From Caldifarciminota bacterium (GTDB lineage Bacteria > Hydrothermota > Tepidihabitantia > SM23-42), in assembly GCA_020355325.1 (NCBI GenBank), contig CP070664.1, positions 1,781,495-1,830,887 on the forward strand: a stretch of 49,393 nucleotides of DNA. Direction: 5' to 3'. Within the stretch, counting starts at the first letter, position 1. Each line of letters starts with the position of its first letter. Of this stretch, positions 1 to 8,271 are shown one piece after another. Position numbers and translations under genes: made by a program. The notes under the pieces were generated by a model, which saw nothing but the letters and a program-made list of their open reading frames with translations, did not search any database and had not been told where the DNA came from.

Positions 1-1
1 T

Positions 2-184
2 AATCGTATCGAAGATAATACAAAGAAGAGCGGGTACCGCCTCATCGGCGACGTCGACTTTGAAGAGGTGAGCGGAAAGGCGAGCGCCATAACACCGGTT
101 CCTGGAGGTGTTGGACCAATGACGATCACGATGTTGCTCTATAATACTGTACAGTCGGCAAAGAATCACGCCGGTATTACATAA
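2..184 (+). CDS. folD: FolD C-terminal fragment (methylenetetrahydrofolate dehydrogenase/cyclohydrolase)
   Basis: The open frame entering from the window edge encodes 60 residues ending in TAA at 182-184. It contains the family's C-terminal signature, [15 protein letters not shown], preceded by a conserved GDVDFEEV segment, as in bifunctional FolD, which interconverts methylene-, methenyl- and formyl-tetrahydrofolate in the cytoplasm. The Rossmann core and catalytic Lys lie outside the window. mtnA begins 4 nt after the stop, so the two are probably co-transcribed, joining one-carbon metabolism and methionine salvage. Identification rests on the C-terminal motif only. Confidence 0.9.
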   Translation, partial: NRIEDNTKKSGYRLIGDVDFEEVSGKASAITPVPGGVGPMTITMLLYNTVQSAKNHAGIT

Positions 185-188
185 CAAG

Positions 189-1199
189 ATGCAATTTAAA
201 ACAATAGAATATAACAAAGAAACCAATGAAATCGTCATCCTCGACCAAACAAGACTTCCTGCAGAAGAAGTATATATGACATTGAAGACAGTTGACGATG
301 TTTATCATGCAATAAAAAACATGAATGTACGTGGTGCGCCACTCATCGGTGTGACAGCGGCGTATGGTGTTGTATTAGCGGCAGCCTCTGGTGATAGAGC
401 AGACATTATAGATGCGGCAGATTATATAAAGTCTGCACGACCGACCGCAGTTAATCTCGCTTGGGCAATAGAGAGAATGAAGAAAAAAATCGATACGGCA
501 AAAGAGCTCTTTAAGGAACTGTTACACGAGGCGCAGGCCATCGAAGAAGAAGACCAGCATGCCTGTCAAAAAATGGGAGAATTTGGCGCCGCCTTGATCA
601 CGCATAATGCAAAGATCATGGTGCATTGTAATGCAGGAGCCCTGGCAACATGCGGCATTGGCACGGCACTCAGTATCCTCTATACAGCACGAGAACGAGG
701 CAAAAAGTTCACGGTATATTCCTGTGAAACGAGACCCTTATTACAGGGAGCACGACTCACGTCATGGGAACTCACCGCCAATGGAATCGAAACGTATACT
801 ATCTGTGATAATATGGCAGCGAGTTATATGGCGGAGATGAATCTCGTTCTCGTTGGTGCCGATCGTATTGCCCGCAATGGTGATACTGCAAACAAGATTG
901 GTACACGAGGATTAGCGATAATCGCACGCTACTACACCGTTCCATTTTATGTTGCTGCACCAATATCCACATTCGATTTTGACATCACCTCCGGCAACGA
1001 AATCCCGATTGAGATACGGTGTGATGATGAGGTAAGGACGTTTAATGAGAAAAAGATTGTTGCAGATAAGGCAAAGATATGTAATCCAGCATTCGATGTC
1101 ACACCAGCAGAACTGATCACTGGAATCATCACGGAAAAAGGGATTATGAAACCACCGTATGAAAAAAATATAAGAACACTCATTGGCGATGTTAAGTGA
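189..1199 (+). CDS. mtnA: S-methyl-5-thioribose-1-phosphate isomerase
   Basis: A 336-residue protein of normal family length. MtnA converts 5-methylthioribose-1-phosphate to 5-methylthioribulose-1-phosphate in the methionine salvage pathway. Visible signatures are RGAPLIGVTAAYG (residues 48-60), the CNAGALAT motif with the likely catalytic Cys147, ETRPLLQGARLT (180-191) and VGADRIARNGDTANKIGT with the likely catalytic Asp225. The related eIF2B-alpha regulators lack this Cys/Asp pair, so isomerase is preferred. The ATG lies 4 nt after the folD stop with no clear Shine-Dalgarno sequence, suggesting translational coupling. No other salvage genes are in the window. Confidence 0.95.
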   Translation: MQFKTIEYNKETNEIVILDQTRLPAEEVYMTLKTVDDVYHAIKNMNVRGAPLIGVTAAYGVVLAAASGDRADIIDAADYIKSARPTAVNLAWAIERMKKKIDTAKELFKELLHEAQAIEEEDQHACQKMGEFGAALITHNAKIMVHCNAGALATCGIGTALSILYTARERGKKFTVYSCETRPLLQGARLTSWELTANGIETYTICDNMAASYMAEMNLVLVGADRIARNGDTANKIGTRGLAIIARYYTVPFYVAAPISTFDFDITSGNEIPIEIRCDDEVRTFNEKKIVADKAKICNPAFDVTPAELITGIITEKGIMKPPYEKNIRTLIGDVK

Positions 1200-1201
1200 T
1201 A

Positions 1202-1229
1202 TACGTTCTACGTTATACGGCATAGCCGC
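1202..1229 (+). repeat. 7-bp short tandem repeat (TACGTTC-like), about 4 units
   Basis: Consecutive heptamers TACGTTC, TACGTTA, TACGGCA and TAGCCGC start immediately after mtnA. The remaining 1230-1399 contains a GGCATCG/CGATGCC inverted pair (about 1243-1275) and a second heptamer run (1379-1399). I see no gene in this interval. Confidence 0.6.
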
Positions 1230-1378
1230 CGGTATCGTTGTTTGGCATCGTTACTGGTTTTTAAAACACGATGCCCTTAAACGTATAACGATACGGGCCG
1301 CCTTCTCGTTCCGAAACTCGAAGTTGAGAAAGATACCCAATAACGATCAACAAAAAAACGATTTCTTTATCTTTTGTT

Positions 1379-1399
1379 ATTTGACATTTGACATTTAAT
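1379..1399 (+). repeat. 7-bp short tandem repeat (ATTTGAC), 3 units
   Basis: ATTTGAC, ATTTGAC and ATTTAAT abut the ATG at 1400. The run creates TTGACA-like words, but no convincing -10 element follows. It replaces any ribosome binding site for the next gene. Confidence 0.6.
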
Positions 1400-2656
1400 A
1401 TGTTCTTACTTTTCTTTCTCATAACGCAAGATTCACTACCGCCCATTCCTGACCTCACACGGATACGCTTTCCTGAACCACCGCTCTGGATCGTACCAGA
1501 ACCTAATGTCTTCAATCTCGGAGGCTATGCCGGCAATTATTATGGTGGTCATTGCTATTTCAAGTACGACCGTTTTAGTATAGCCGGACAATACAAGAAA
1601 GAATATACATGGGACTCCATCATGAGCAGTACACTCAATGCTTCATATTCACTGCCATTCCCTCATGTGTGGTTACGTCCGGGTCTGCATGCCTACCTCC
1701 TGCATCGAAACGATGAATACAGATTACTCACACCATCGCTGCAATTCTCATCAACGCTCCCGTGGGCAATGGTGAGAGGTGTACTGCATTATGATTTTTG
1801 GCAAATCGATAGAACTAATTATACAGAAGAAAAAGCAAGACTCTCTGTTATTTTTGACAAGATGCCTTTCATCCCGAGTCTCGAGGTGTCAGAACTGTAT
1901 TCAAATGGCACCACGAAACCAACCCTCGGCATGCAGTTCCACATCCGCAACATCCACTTCAATATCGGCTCCGCCATTGTTTACGGGTTCCCATCACCCT
2001 TTGTGGAAATAGCGTATCGACAGCCGAAAATTAACATTGCAACCAGGATCAAATCTGGAGTCGTCTATCAGACACTACATGATTATTTCGATCCAACATT
2101 ACCAATACACTACAGAATTCCTGTTCCTGGCGAAAGTCTCAATATTGAGGCTGGATTTCGGTTCGATGTTAATCTCTATGAACATATATTTGCTCTCTAT
2201 GGTTTCTACAAAGATTGGAAGAGCCGTTTAATTGCAGGGCATGAATTTGAACTTTCGAACCTGCATGATGTCCGAGAAGCAACCATCGGCGTAATGTGCA
2301 GAAATCGTGTTTCCTACAATATAATCGAAGCAAACAATGCCTTGCACGTTGATTATCACTGGACCGATTCGATGATTCCTTTCCTGTCTGAGTACACTAT
2401 CGCGGATACTCTGAGTCTACATGTTAGCTATGTGGAACTCGCCTCGGCACTATACTATGTATCAAAGAGGGACGGCATCACAGAATCACTCCCCTCTGTC
2501 TTTATTATTAATCCTCGGCTTGCATTCGTTTTCCGATGGCTAAAAATATTTGTAGCAATCTATAATGTAACTGACAAACATGCGGAGGTTTTTGACGGCT
2601 ATTTTCTCAATGAACGTCAATACGCCGGAGGTTTAGAAATCTATTACACATTTTAA
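1400..2656 (+). CDS. predicted outer-membrane beta-barrel protein, unknown function
   Basis: 418 residues. I do not recognise a family. A short hydrophobic N-terminus (MFLLFFLITQD) could be a signal sequence. The body has alternating polar and aromatic strands rich in Tyr, Phe and Trp, and the chain ends in LEIYYTF, a terminal aromatic residue as in many outer-membrane barrels. A TTG 12 nt upstream is also open, but ATG at 1400 places the hydrophobic segment first and is preferred. There is no visible Shine-Dalgarno sequence. The gene converges with the minus-strand phosphatase gene (27 nt between stops). Barrel assignment is inference from composition. Confidence 0.6.
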   Translation: MFLLFFLITQDSLPPIPDLTRIRFPEPPLWIVPEPNVFNLGGYAGNYYGGHCYFKYDRFSIAGQYKKEYTWDSIMSSTLNASYSLPFPHVWLRPGLHAYLLHRNDEYRLLTPSLQFSSTLPWAMVRGVLHYDFWQIDRTNYTEEKARLSVIFDKMPFIPSLEVSELYSNGTTKPTLGMQFHIRNIHFNIGSAIVYGFPSPFVEIAYRQPKINIATRIKSGVVYQTLHDYFDPTLPIHYRIPVPGESLNIEAGFRFDVNLYEHIFALYGFYKDWKSRLIAGHEFELSNLHDVREATIGVMCRNRVSYNIIEANNALHVDYHWTDSMIPFLSEYTIADTLSLHVSYVELASALYYVSKRDGITESLPSVFIINPRLAFVFRWLKIFVAIYNVTDKHAEVFDGYFLNERQYAGGLEIYYTF

Positions 2657-2683
2657 TCCTTGAACTACACCCTGTTGGTGCTC

Positions 2684-3454
2684 CTACAAATGTAACACTT
2701 CCATCATCTGGGAATGAATAAGACCATTCGTTCCCAGCACTTCATCACCATAGATGTTAAATGGCCTTCCTCTAAAATCGGTGACCGTGCCGCCAGCTTC
2801 TTTGAGCATTAAGGAACCAGCAGCCTGGTCCCATGGCGAAAGCTTCAGTTCCCAGTATCCATCGAACCTGCCGCACGCAGTGTAGCATAAGTCGAGTGCA
2901 GCAGAGCCCAAGCGCCGAACTGCCTGTGCCCGAATGGCAAAATGAGAAAAATGATTAAGATTATTTTGTGCACTCGTGCGCACATCATAGGGAAATCCGG
3001 TTACCAGGAGGCTCTTGCTCAACTTTTTTACTTTTGATACTGTGATTCTCTTTCGGTTGAGAAATGCTCCACCATTTTTTATTGCCGAAAACATCTCGTC
3101 GCGCGTCGGGTCATAGACAACGCCAAGTACTATCGTACCCTCAACTTCGAGGGCAATGGAGATAGTCCAGATAGGTAAACCGTGTGCAAAATTAGTCGTT
3201 CGATCGAGCGGGTCTACAATCCACCTGGTTGCAGTGTCAGTAGTACGATTGATATTTTCCTCACTCAAGATACCAAAATCAGGAAATTTTTTTGTCAATA
3301 CTCGAACTATCATATCTTGAGATTGTTTATCAAACTGTGTAATGAGATCCACTTCTCCTTTATAGGAAATATGCTTTTTCGTATACGCCTTTTTGTTGAT
3401 ATACGTACCGACCTCGTGTGCGAGATTACGAATAAATACTAATGTTTTTTTCAT
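2684..3454 (-). CDS. inositol-monophosphatase-family phosphatase
   Basis: 256 residues. The family hydrolyses inositol phosphate, fructose-1,6-bisphosphate, PAP or related sugar phosphates with two to three metal ions. Motifs seen are GILSEEN, WIVDPLDRTTNFAHG and the C-terminal SPWDQAAGSLMLKEAGG. The metal-binding motif is normally DPLDGT; here Gly is replaced by Arg (codon CGA), residue 85 from this start. Start chosen at 3454 because AAAGG precedes it by 4 nt; the longer frame would overlap the upstream TPR gene. It is the last gene of the long minus-strand operon. Substrate cannot be told from sequence. Confidence 0.85.
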   Translation of the reverse strand: MKKTLVFIRNLAHEVGTYINKKAYTKKHISYKGEVDLITQFDKQSQDMIVRVLTKKFPDFGILSEENINRTTDTATRWIVDPLDRTTNFAHGLPIWTISIALEVEGTIVLGVVYDPTRDEMFSAIKNGGAFLNRKRITVSKVKKLSKSLLVTGFPYDVRTSAQNNLNHFSHFAIRAQAVRRLGSAALDLCYTACGRFDGYWELKLSPWDQAAGSLMLKEAGGTVTDFRGRPFNIYGDEVLGTNGLIHSQMMEVLHL

Positions 3455-3470
3455 ACTGCCTTTCATATGA

Positions 3471-4298
3471 CTACAGTACTTCCGGTTCAATGAGCGGTTT
3501 AATTTTTGCCAGTTCTTCTTTGGCTAATGTCCCGTACCTCGATTCAGGATCGATCTTGATACATTTCTCGAATTGCTTTACTGCCTTTCTGAATTCGTAT
3601 TGCTTCGTTTCAGAGAGACCTAAGTAGTAATAAGCCTCCTGAAGATTGGGGCCCAATTTCACCGCTGTCTCGAGAAACTTTACAGCATCAGGGATCATGT
3701 TGCGATCGTAATAGACCAAACCCAAATAGTAATTTGCATACAATGCTGCCATACGGTCCTTGGTCTGCTTTGCCGCATTAGTAAGATGCTCAATTGCTTC
3801 ACCCCAAATTCCCTTCTTATAACAAATGTACCCGAGATTATTCAACGCAAATGGATTATCAGAATCAATGAGCAAGACCTCTTGAAAATAGAGCATCGCA
3901 TCATCGTACATTTCCTGATTCATTAATGCGAAACCTGTATACCCCAATGCCTTGACATTTTTTGGGTCAATGGTGAGCACCTTACTCGCAACCTTGATTG
4001 CTTCAGCAAATTTTTTCATACAGATGAGGTTCCATGCTCGGTCATTAAGCGTCGCGATGTCTAACTCAGCCGATGTCTGAGACTTTACGAACGAATAGAA
4101 CTTGTCCACCTCAGTCTTGGCAGAACTTCTACTCTTAAATTCCTGCGTGATTGTCTTCAAATCTTCCTGTGCCTGCGTTAATGCTTTCGAAGTATCAGCA
4201 ATTTCTGTGTATAATTGCTCAATCTCTTTTCTTATGTGATCCTCTTCCTGCGGATCAAAGTTTCTAACCTTCTCACTTAATTTTTCAATACGTTTCAT
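3471..4298 (-). CDS. TPR-repeat protein with N-terminal coiled coil
   Basis: 275 residues. Residues 1-85 are charged and heptad-like (coiled coil). Residues 90-265 form about five tetratricopeptide repeats, with ALNNLGYICYKKGIWGEAIE and AYYYLGLSETKQYEFRKAVK as clear examples. There is no signal peptide, so it is likely cytoplasmic. TPR arrays mediate protein-protein contacts. It sits 33 nt after cheB in the same operon, so its partner is probably part of the Che/roadblock system upstream, but nothing in the sequence names it. Confidence 0.8.
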   Translation of the reverse strand: MKRIEKLSEKVRNFDPQEEDHIRKEIEQLYTEIADTSKALTQAQEDLKTITQEFKSRSSAKTEVDKFYSFVKSQTSAELDIATLNDRAWNLICMKKFAEAIKVASKVLTIDPKNVKALGYTGFALMNQEMYDDAMLYFQEVLLIDSDNPFALNNLGYICYKKGIWGEAIEHLTNAAKQTKDRMAALYANYYLGLVYYDRNMIPDAVKFLETAVKLGPNLQEAYYYLGLSETKQYEFRKAVKQFEKCIKIDPESRYGTLAKEELAKIKPLIEPEVL

Positions 4299-4331
4299 GA
4301 AATCATCTAACTGCTCGTTCCTCTACATACT

Positions 4332-5351
4332 CTATGCACCTTTTCTCATCAATTCAAGTATCTTATCAGGAATCGAACGCACAGGTAATACATAATCGAC
4401 TGAGCCTGTATTAATTGCGGATTGTGGCATACCACTAATTACCGCGTCACCGGGTTCTTGAGCAATTGTTGCGCCACGGTGATTTTTTATTACTTTTATA
4501 CCATCAGCACCATCGCGACCCATGCCAGTAAGCACAATACCCACACTTTTTTCTTTAAAAATCGCCGCCATGGATTCAAACAAGATGTCGGCCGAAGGCT
4601 TAACGCCGTGCCGCGCTGGCTCATTAGTCACGAGAACTTTCGTACCAGATACATCCACTCTCGTCTGGTATCCACCAGGAGCAATGAGGATCTCACCACG
4701 TGCGATGAGCTCACCATCCCTCGCCTCTTTTACGGGTAAACTTGAGCGTTCATTGAGATGCGAGGCAAGGCTCGCCGTGAAATATTTTGGCATATGTTGA
4801 ACAACAAAGACCCTCAGATTGTTGTGCACTGGTAGTGCGGGAATTAAATAATTTAAGGTGCGTACTCCTCCGGTCGAAGCAGCAATACCGATATAGAGTT
4901 CGCTCACTTCATTGATACGTGGAGAAATTTTTTTCTTTATTCTCCGCATTACATTCGCCTGTGCAACGAGCTTCAATTTGTTACTCAACTCATCGCTGTA
5001 GTGATGAAGGTCAATCGAGATCGTTCCGGATGGCTTTGTGAAAAAATCAACCGCCCCCATTTCTAATGATCTAATCGTCACATCTGCTCCCTCTTTGGTA
5101 TAGGCAGAGATAATCAACACGGGAACGGGATTTGTATTCATAATCTTTGCAAGTAAGGCCAACCCATTCTCACCGGGCAATTCATAATCGAGGGTGACGA
5201 CATCGGGTTTGAGTTTATTAAACTTTGCCCACCCCTCAACAACATCACGCGCACTCCCACATACCTCAAACTCATCTGTGGCAGAAATAATATCACTAAT
5301 AAGTTGTTGCATCAAAATGGAATCTTCAACAATCAAAACTCTCTTACTCAT
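4332..5351 (-). CDS. cheB: CheB, chemoreceptor glutamate methylesterase/deamidase
   Basis: 339 residues, full length. It has an N-terminal receiver domain (1-120) with acidic residues ED at 9-10, phosphoacceptor Asp55 (VVTLDYELPG) and Lys106 (FTKPSG). The C-terminal esterase domain (about 150-335) has Ser159 in GIAASTGG, His186 in VVQHMPKYF and Asp280 in TGMGRDGADG, the family's catalytic triad. CheB removes methyl groups added by CheR from receptors. It overlaps cheD by 4 nt. No CheA, CheW, CheY or receptor gene is in the window, so the target is unknown. Confidence 0.95.
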   Translation of the reverse strand: MSKRVLIVEDSILMQQLISDIISATDEFEVCGSARDVVEGWAKFNKLKPDVVTLDYELPGENGLALLAKIMNTNPVPVLIISAYTKEGADVTIRSLEMGAVDFFTKPSGTISIDLHHYSDELSNKLKLVAQANVMRRIKKKISPRINEVSELYIGIAASTGGVRTLNYLIPALPVHNNLRVFVVQHMPKYFTASLASHLNERSSLPVKEARDGELIARGEILIAPGGYQTRVDVSGTKVLVTNEPARHGVKPSADILFESMAAIFKEKSVGIVLTGMGRDGADGIKVIKNHRGATIAQEPGDAVISGMPQSAINTGSVDYVLPVRSIPDKILELMRKGA

Positions 5352-5806
5352 AGAATGTTATCACCGCATTTACAGGAACGAACGAGCACCTCGCCATTAG
5401 CCAAATTAAAGAATACGGATCGCCCCCAGTGCCCGAATACATCTTCTGCGACTATCGGAATTCCCAAGGTGCGAAGTTCTTTTCTCGTGCGTTCCACGTT
5501 CTGTTTTCCTATCCTATGCCTTTTAAATATATCAAACATCGATGCCCCGCCAACAATTTTTGCTGTTATGTCTCTCTGACTCACACCACGTGTGGACATG
5601 TGCTGCAACATCTTCTTGAGCGCTCCCTTTGGATAGCGAGAGCTCGTATCGTTTCCTAATGGTAACATAACGTGGGCTAAGCCTCCAATTTTAAACACAG
5701 CATCATACAGTACAATCACAACACACGAGCCAACACCATAGGCTGCGAGAATAACATCACCTTGGTCTACCCGAACCTCGCCAATGCCAACGCTCTTTTC
5801 AATCAT
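5348..5806 (-). CDS. cheD: CheD, chemoreceptor glutamine deamidase
   Basis: 152 residues from the chosen start. CheD deamidates receptor glutamines through a Cys-His-Thr triad. The motifs GVGSCVVIVLYD, GGLAHVMLP, KIVGGASMF and the RIGKQNVERTRKELRTLGIP-type C-terminal region match the family. The longest frame starts at 5902 and would overlap cheR by 59 nt; Met at 5806 directly precedes IEKSVGIGEVRV, the usual beginning of CheD, and has GGA upstream, so it is preferred. It is located between cheR and cheB. Confidence 0.92.
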   Translation of the reverse strand: MIEKSVGIGEVRVDQGDVILAAYGVGSCVVIVLYDAVFKIGGLAHVMLPLGNDTSSRYPKGALKKMLQHMSTRGVSQRDITAKIVGGASMFDIFKRHRIGKQNVERTRKELRTLGIPIVAEDVFGHWGRSVFFNLANGEVLVRSCKCGDNIL

Positions 5807-5843
5807 CTTATCCAAAGAGGTACTCTCTGTACCAGCATGCTGT

Positions 5844-6638
5844 TTAATGTTGTGGAGCTTCAATTTTTTTATAGATATGCTCTGTGCGATGTACGATTTC
5901 AAATAACTTCGCCTCGGGGATTCCCAGGAGTAATTCTACTTTACCGATCATCAAGTAACCACCGGGCTTGAGTTTATCATAAAAATTATGTAACACGAGT
6001 GATTGCGCTTGACGATCTAAATAAATGAAGACATTGCGGCACACGATGAGATCGCATGGTCCAAAGGATGGCGTTTCGAACAGATTGACATTTATAAAGT
6101 GAACATGCGATCTTAATTCTTGTTTGACCCTGAATCCATTGTCGGTGCTCTCAAAATACTTATTGACGATTGCTTTCGGAACGTATTGCAGTACACTCTG
6201 CGGGTAGATGGCGGCTTCTGCTTTTCTCAGTACACTCATGTCGATATCAGTACCATAGATCGTGACGCTATCCAATACACCTGTCTCAGCAGCGACGATG
6301 GCGAGTGAATAAGGTTCCTCACCGCGAGCACAACCAGCACTCCAAAACGTTAGAACACGCCCCTTCTTCAATTGAGGAAAGATCGAACTTTGGAGATACT
6401 CAAATGTTTCTGGGTTTCTAAAAAAATAGGAAAGATTGATTGTTAAAACATCTACAAGCTTTGAAAATTCTGTCTCATTATTTTCAAGGTAAGTGTGGTA
6501 TTGGGAAAAATCGCTCAACCCGAGTGCCCGCATTCTCACCATAATGCGCCTCTTGAGTGGTTTTGTTTTGTAACTCTGACACTTGAATGCCGTCTTTTGT
6601 TCAATATACGCTATGAGATCTTGAAAACTACGTTCCAC
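5844..6638 (-). CDS. cheR: CheR, chemotaxis protein methyltransferase
   Basis: 264 residues. CheR transfers methyl from S-adenosylmethionine to receptor glutamates. There is an N-terminal helical domain (1-75) with LTINLSYFFR, then a SAM-binding domain with FWSAGCARGEEPYSLA, YGTDIDMSVLRKA and DLIVCRNVFIYLD. The start overlaps the upstream DUF4388-TPR gene by 11 nt. Genes cheR-cheD-cheB are consecutive and in one orientation, forming an adaptation set without a visible kinase. This resembles Frz/Che-like systems used for gliding or pilus control more than flagellar loci; that comparison is inference. Confidence 0.95.
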   Translation of the reverse strand: MERSFQDLIAYIEQKTAFKCQSYKTKPLKRRIMVRMRALGLSDFSQYHTYLENNETEFSKLVDVLTINLSYFFRNPETFEYLQSSIFPQLKKGRVLTFWSAGCARGEEPYSLAIVAAETGVLDSVTIYGTDIDMSVLRKAEAAIYPQSVLQYVPKAIVNKYFESTDNGFRVKQELRSHVHFINVNLFETPSFGPCDLIVCRNVFIYLDRQAQSLVLHNFYDKLKPGGYLMIGKVELLLGIPEAKLFEIVHRTEHIYKKIEAPQH

Positions 6639-8217
6639 TCGTCTTTTGAAGGACTTCGATATTTCGAGTAATAATCTCCTCTTCAGGATTTAACTCGTGT
6701 GCCTTCTGCCACAACGTTAAGGCCTGTTCTGCGTCTCCCTGACGCAGAACAATGTTACCCAGTTTAAATAAAACTTCCCAATCCCGCTGATCTTCGGGCA
6801 TTTTTTCGTACAACTCCTTGGCAGCGCCCAAAATTTGTTCTTCATAATAAAAATCTGCCAGGTTCTTACAAATATTCATATCTTGTGGATTTTCCTCGAG
6901 AGCCTGCCGATACAATTTTTCGGCCTCTTCTGCCTTATCGATACTCTCATACAGCACCGCAAGATTATTCTTGAACACACCAGATCGAGGAAATTTATCA
7001 ACTGCCTCAACGAGGAGATGTGCTGCCTGTTCGACATCATCTTGTTGTAGATAGAGAGCGGATAAGTAAACATAAGGAGAAATAACCTCTGGTGAATGTT
7101 CGAGAACGTGTGTAAACACATCGCGCGATTCATCAAACTTTCCTTGTCGATAGAGAACTCCGCCTAAATTACAGTTTACCTTTGGATCGTCCGGAACCAA
7201 TGCCTGTGCCTGCTTAAGATACGAAACCGCCTCATCATACGATTGCAACTTACCATATACATAACCTAAATTGTTGAGTACCGAAGGTCGCTTCTCTTTC
7301 TCGACTGCTTTTAAGAAATACTCTTTGGCAGTTTCAAGATCATTATGTTTTAACGCAATGAGACCTAGAAATAATAGGGCCTCGGCATTACTGCCATCGA
7401 TTTCTAAAATCCTTTTGTATTCTCGCTCGGCTTCATCATACATTTCGGTCTTGTAGAAAGCAAACCCAAGATTCCTATATTCTGATATGTCACCCGTTAC
7501 CCTCTTTTCCTGTAATGGTTTTTCTGGCTTTTCTAATAATCCCGCTGTCAGAAGTCCATAAATCGTTTTACAGGTCTCAAAAAAATCATATTCGGATAAT
7601 TTCAACACATCATCAATACTACGCGAGCCGTCGATGAGCTTGATGATTTTCTGTTCCTGTTCGGTGAGCGAAATATCATGTATAGTATCTTTGAGAACAA
7701 GCACGGTCTCGGAAGGTGGTATTTTACTTTCTATCTTGTGCCATTCATCGACCCTCCGCGCACCTTCGAGCAAGAGCTCCTGAGGTGGTAATTGTACAGT
7801 CAATTCCTCCTGCGACGGCAGCAGACCCGCCTCAAAATTAAAGTACCCACTCTCCCATGTCAGCATCGTGAAAATAGTTTCTTGTACTTGATGCTTCAAC
7901 TCTTTTTCTAATGTTTCTTGTGTTATCGCTTCCATATCAACAAGAATCTCGCCGAGCCGTTTCTTCTTCTTCGTCTTCTGAATTTCCAAAGCTCTCGATA
8001 AGATTTCCTCATCGATGATGTGCTTCACAACCATACTGTCACCAATACGATACTTTCGATTCAAAATTGTAGCATGTATGATTTTACCATCTTTTATAAA
8101 TATGTTACCGAAATCTTTTCCATCGGTGACGGATAAACAACCCGATTTAAGAGAAAATGTTAAGAGCTGTATGACATCCGCTAATGCCGCTTCACTTAAA
8201 GAACCTTTTATTGCCAT
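6628..8217 (-). CDS. DUF4388 (PATAN-like) domain protein with TPR array
   Basis: 529 residues. The N-terminus (MAIKGSLSEAALADVIQLL, then SGCLSVTDG and GNIFIKDGKIIHA) matches DUF4388, a domain common next to MglA/roadblock and two-component genes. Residues 90-225 hold a linker with helical segments. Residues 240-520 form about eight TPR units (for example YRNLGFAFYKTEMYDEAERE). No signal peptide. Overlap with cheR by 11 nt implies translational coupling. It likely scaffolds the Che/roadblock assembly; this role is inferred from context. Confidence 0.8.
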   Translation of the reverse strand: MAIKGSLSEAALADVIQLLTFSLKSGCLSVTDGKDFGNIFIKDGKIIHATILNRKYRIGDSMVVKHIIDEEILSRALEIQKTKKKKRLGEILVDMEAITQETLEKELKHQVQETIFTMLTWESGYFNFEAGLLPSQEELTVQLPPQELLLEGARRVDEWHKIESKIPPSETVLVLKDTIHDISLTEQEQKIIKLIDGSRSIDDVLKLSEYDFFETCKTIYGLLTAGLLEKPEKPLQEKRVTGDISEYRNLGFAFYKTEMYDEAEREYKRILEIDGSNAEALLFLGLIALKHNDLETAKEYFLKAVEKEKRPSVLNNLGYVYGKLQSYDEAVSYLKQAQALVPDDPKVNCNLGGVLYRQGKFDESRDVFTHVLEHSPEVISPYVYLSALYLQQDDVEQAAHLLVEAVDKFPRSGVFKNNLAVLYESIDKAEEAEKLYRQALEENPQDMNICKNLADFYYEEQILGAAKELYEKMPEDQRDWEVLFKLGNIVLRQGDAEQALTLWQKAHELNPEEEIITRNIEVLQKTSGT

Positions 8218-8238
8218 CTTATAACCCTTCCGCCCTCA

Positions 8239-8268
8239 ATTGCCCCACATTGCCTTGTATTGCCCTGT
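8239..8268. repeat. 10-bp ATTGCC tandem repeat, 3 units
   Basis: ATTGCCCCAC, ATTGCCTTGT and ATTGCCCTGT lie in the 54-nt gap between two operon genes. The same ATTGCC decamer family recurs around the four-helix-bundle gene at 29.4-30.1 kb. Confidence 0.75.
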
Positions 8269-8271
8269 CCA

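Noticed and set aside
1243..1275. GGCATCG/CGATGCC inverted pair as a terminator of mtnA
   Set aside because: The stem is short, the loop long and no T-run follows; similar GCATCGT words at 13310 and 47140 suggest a dispersed short sequence instead.
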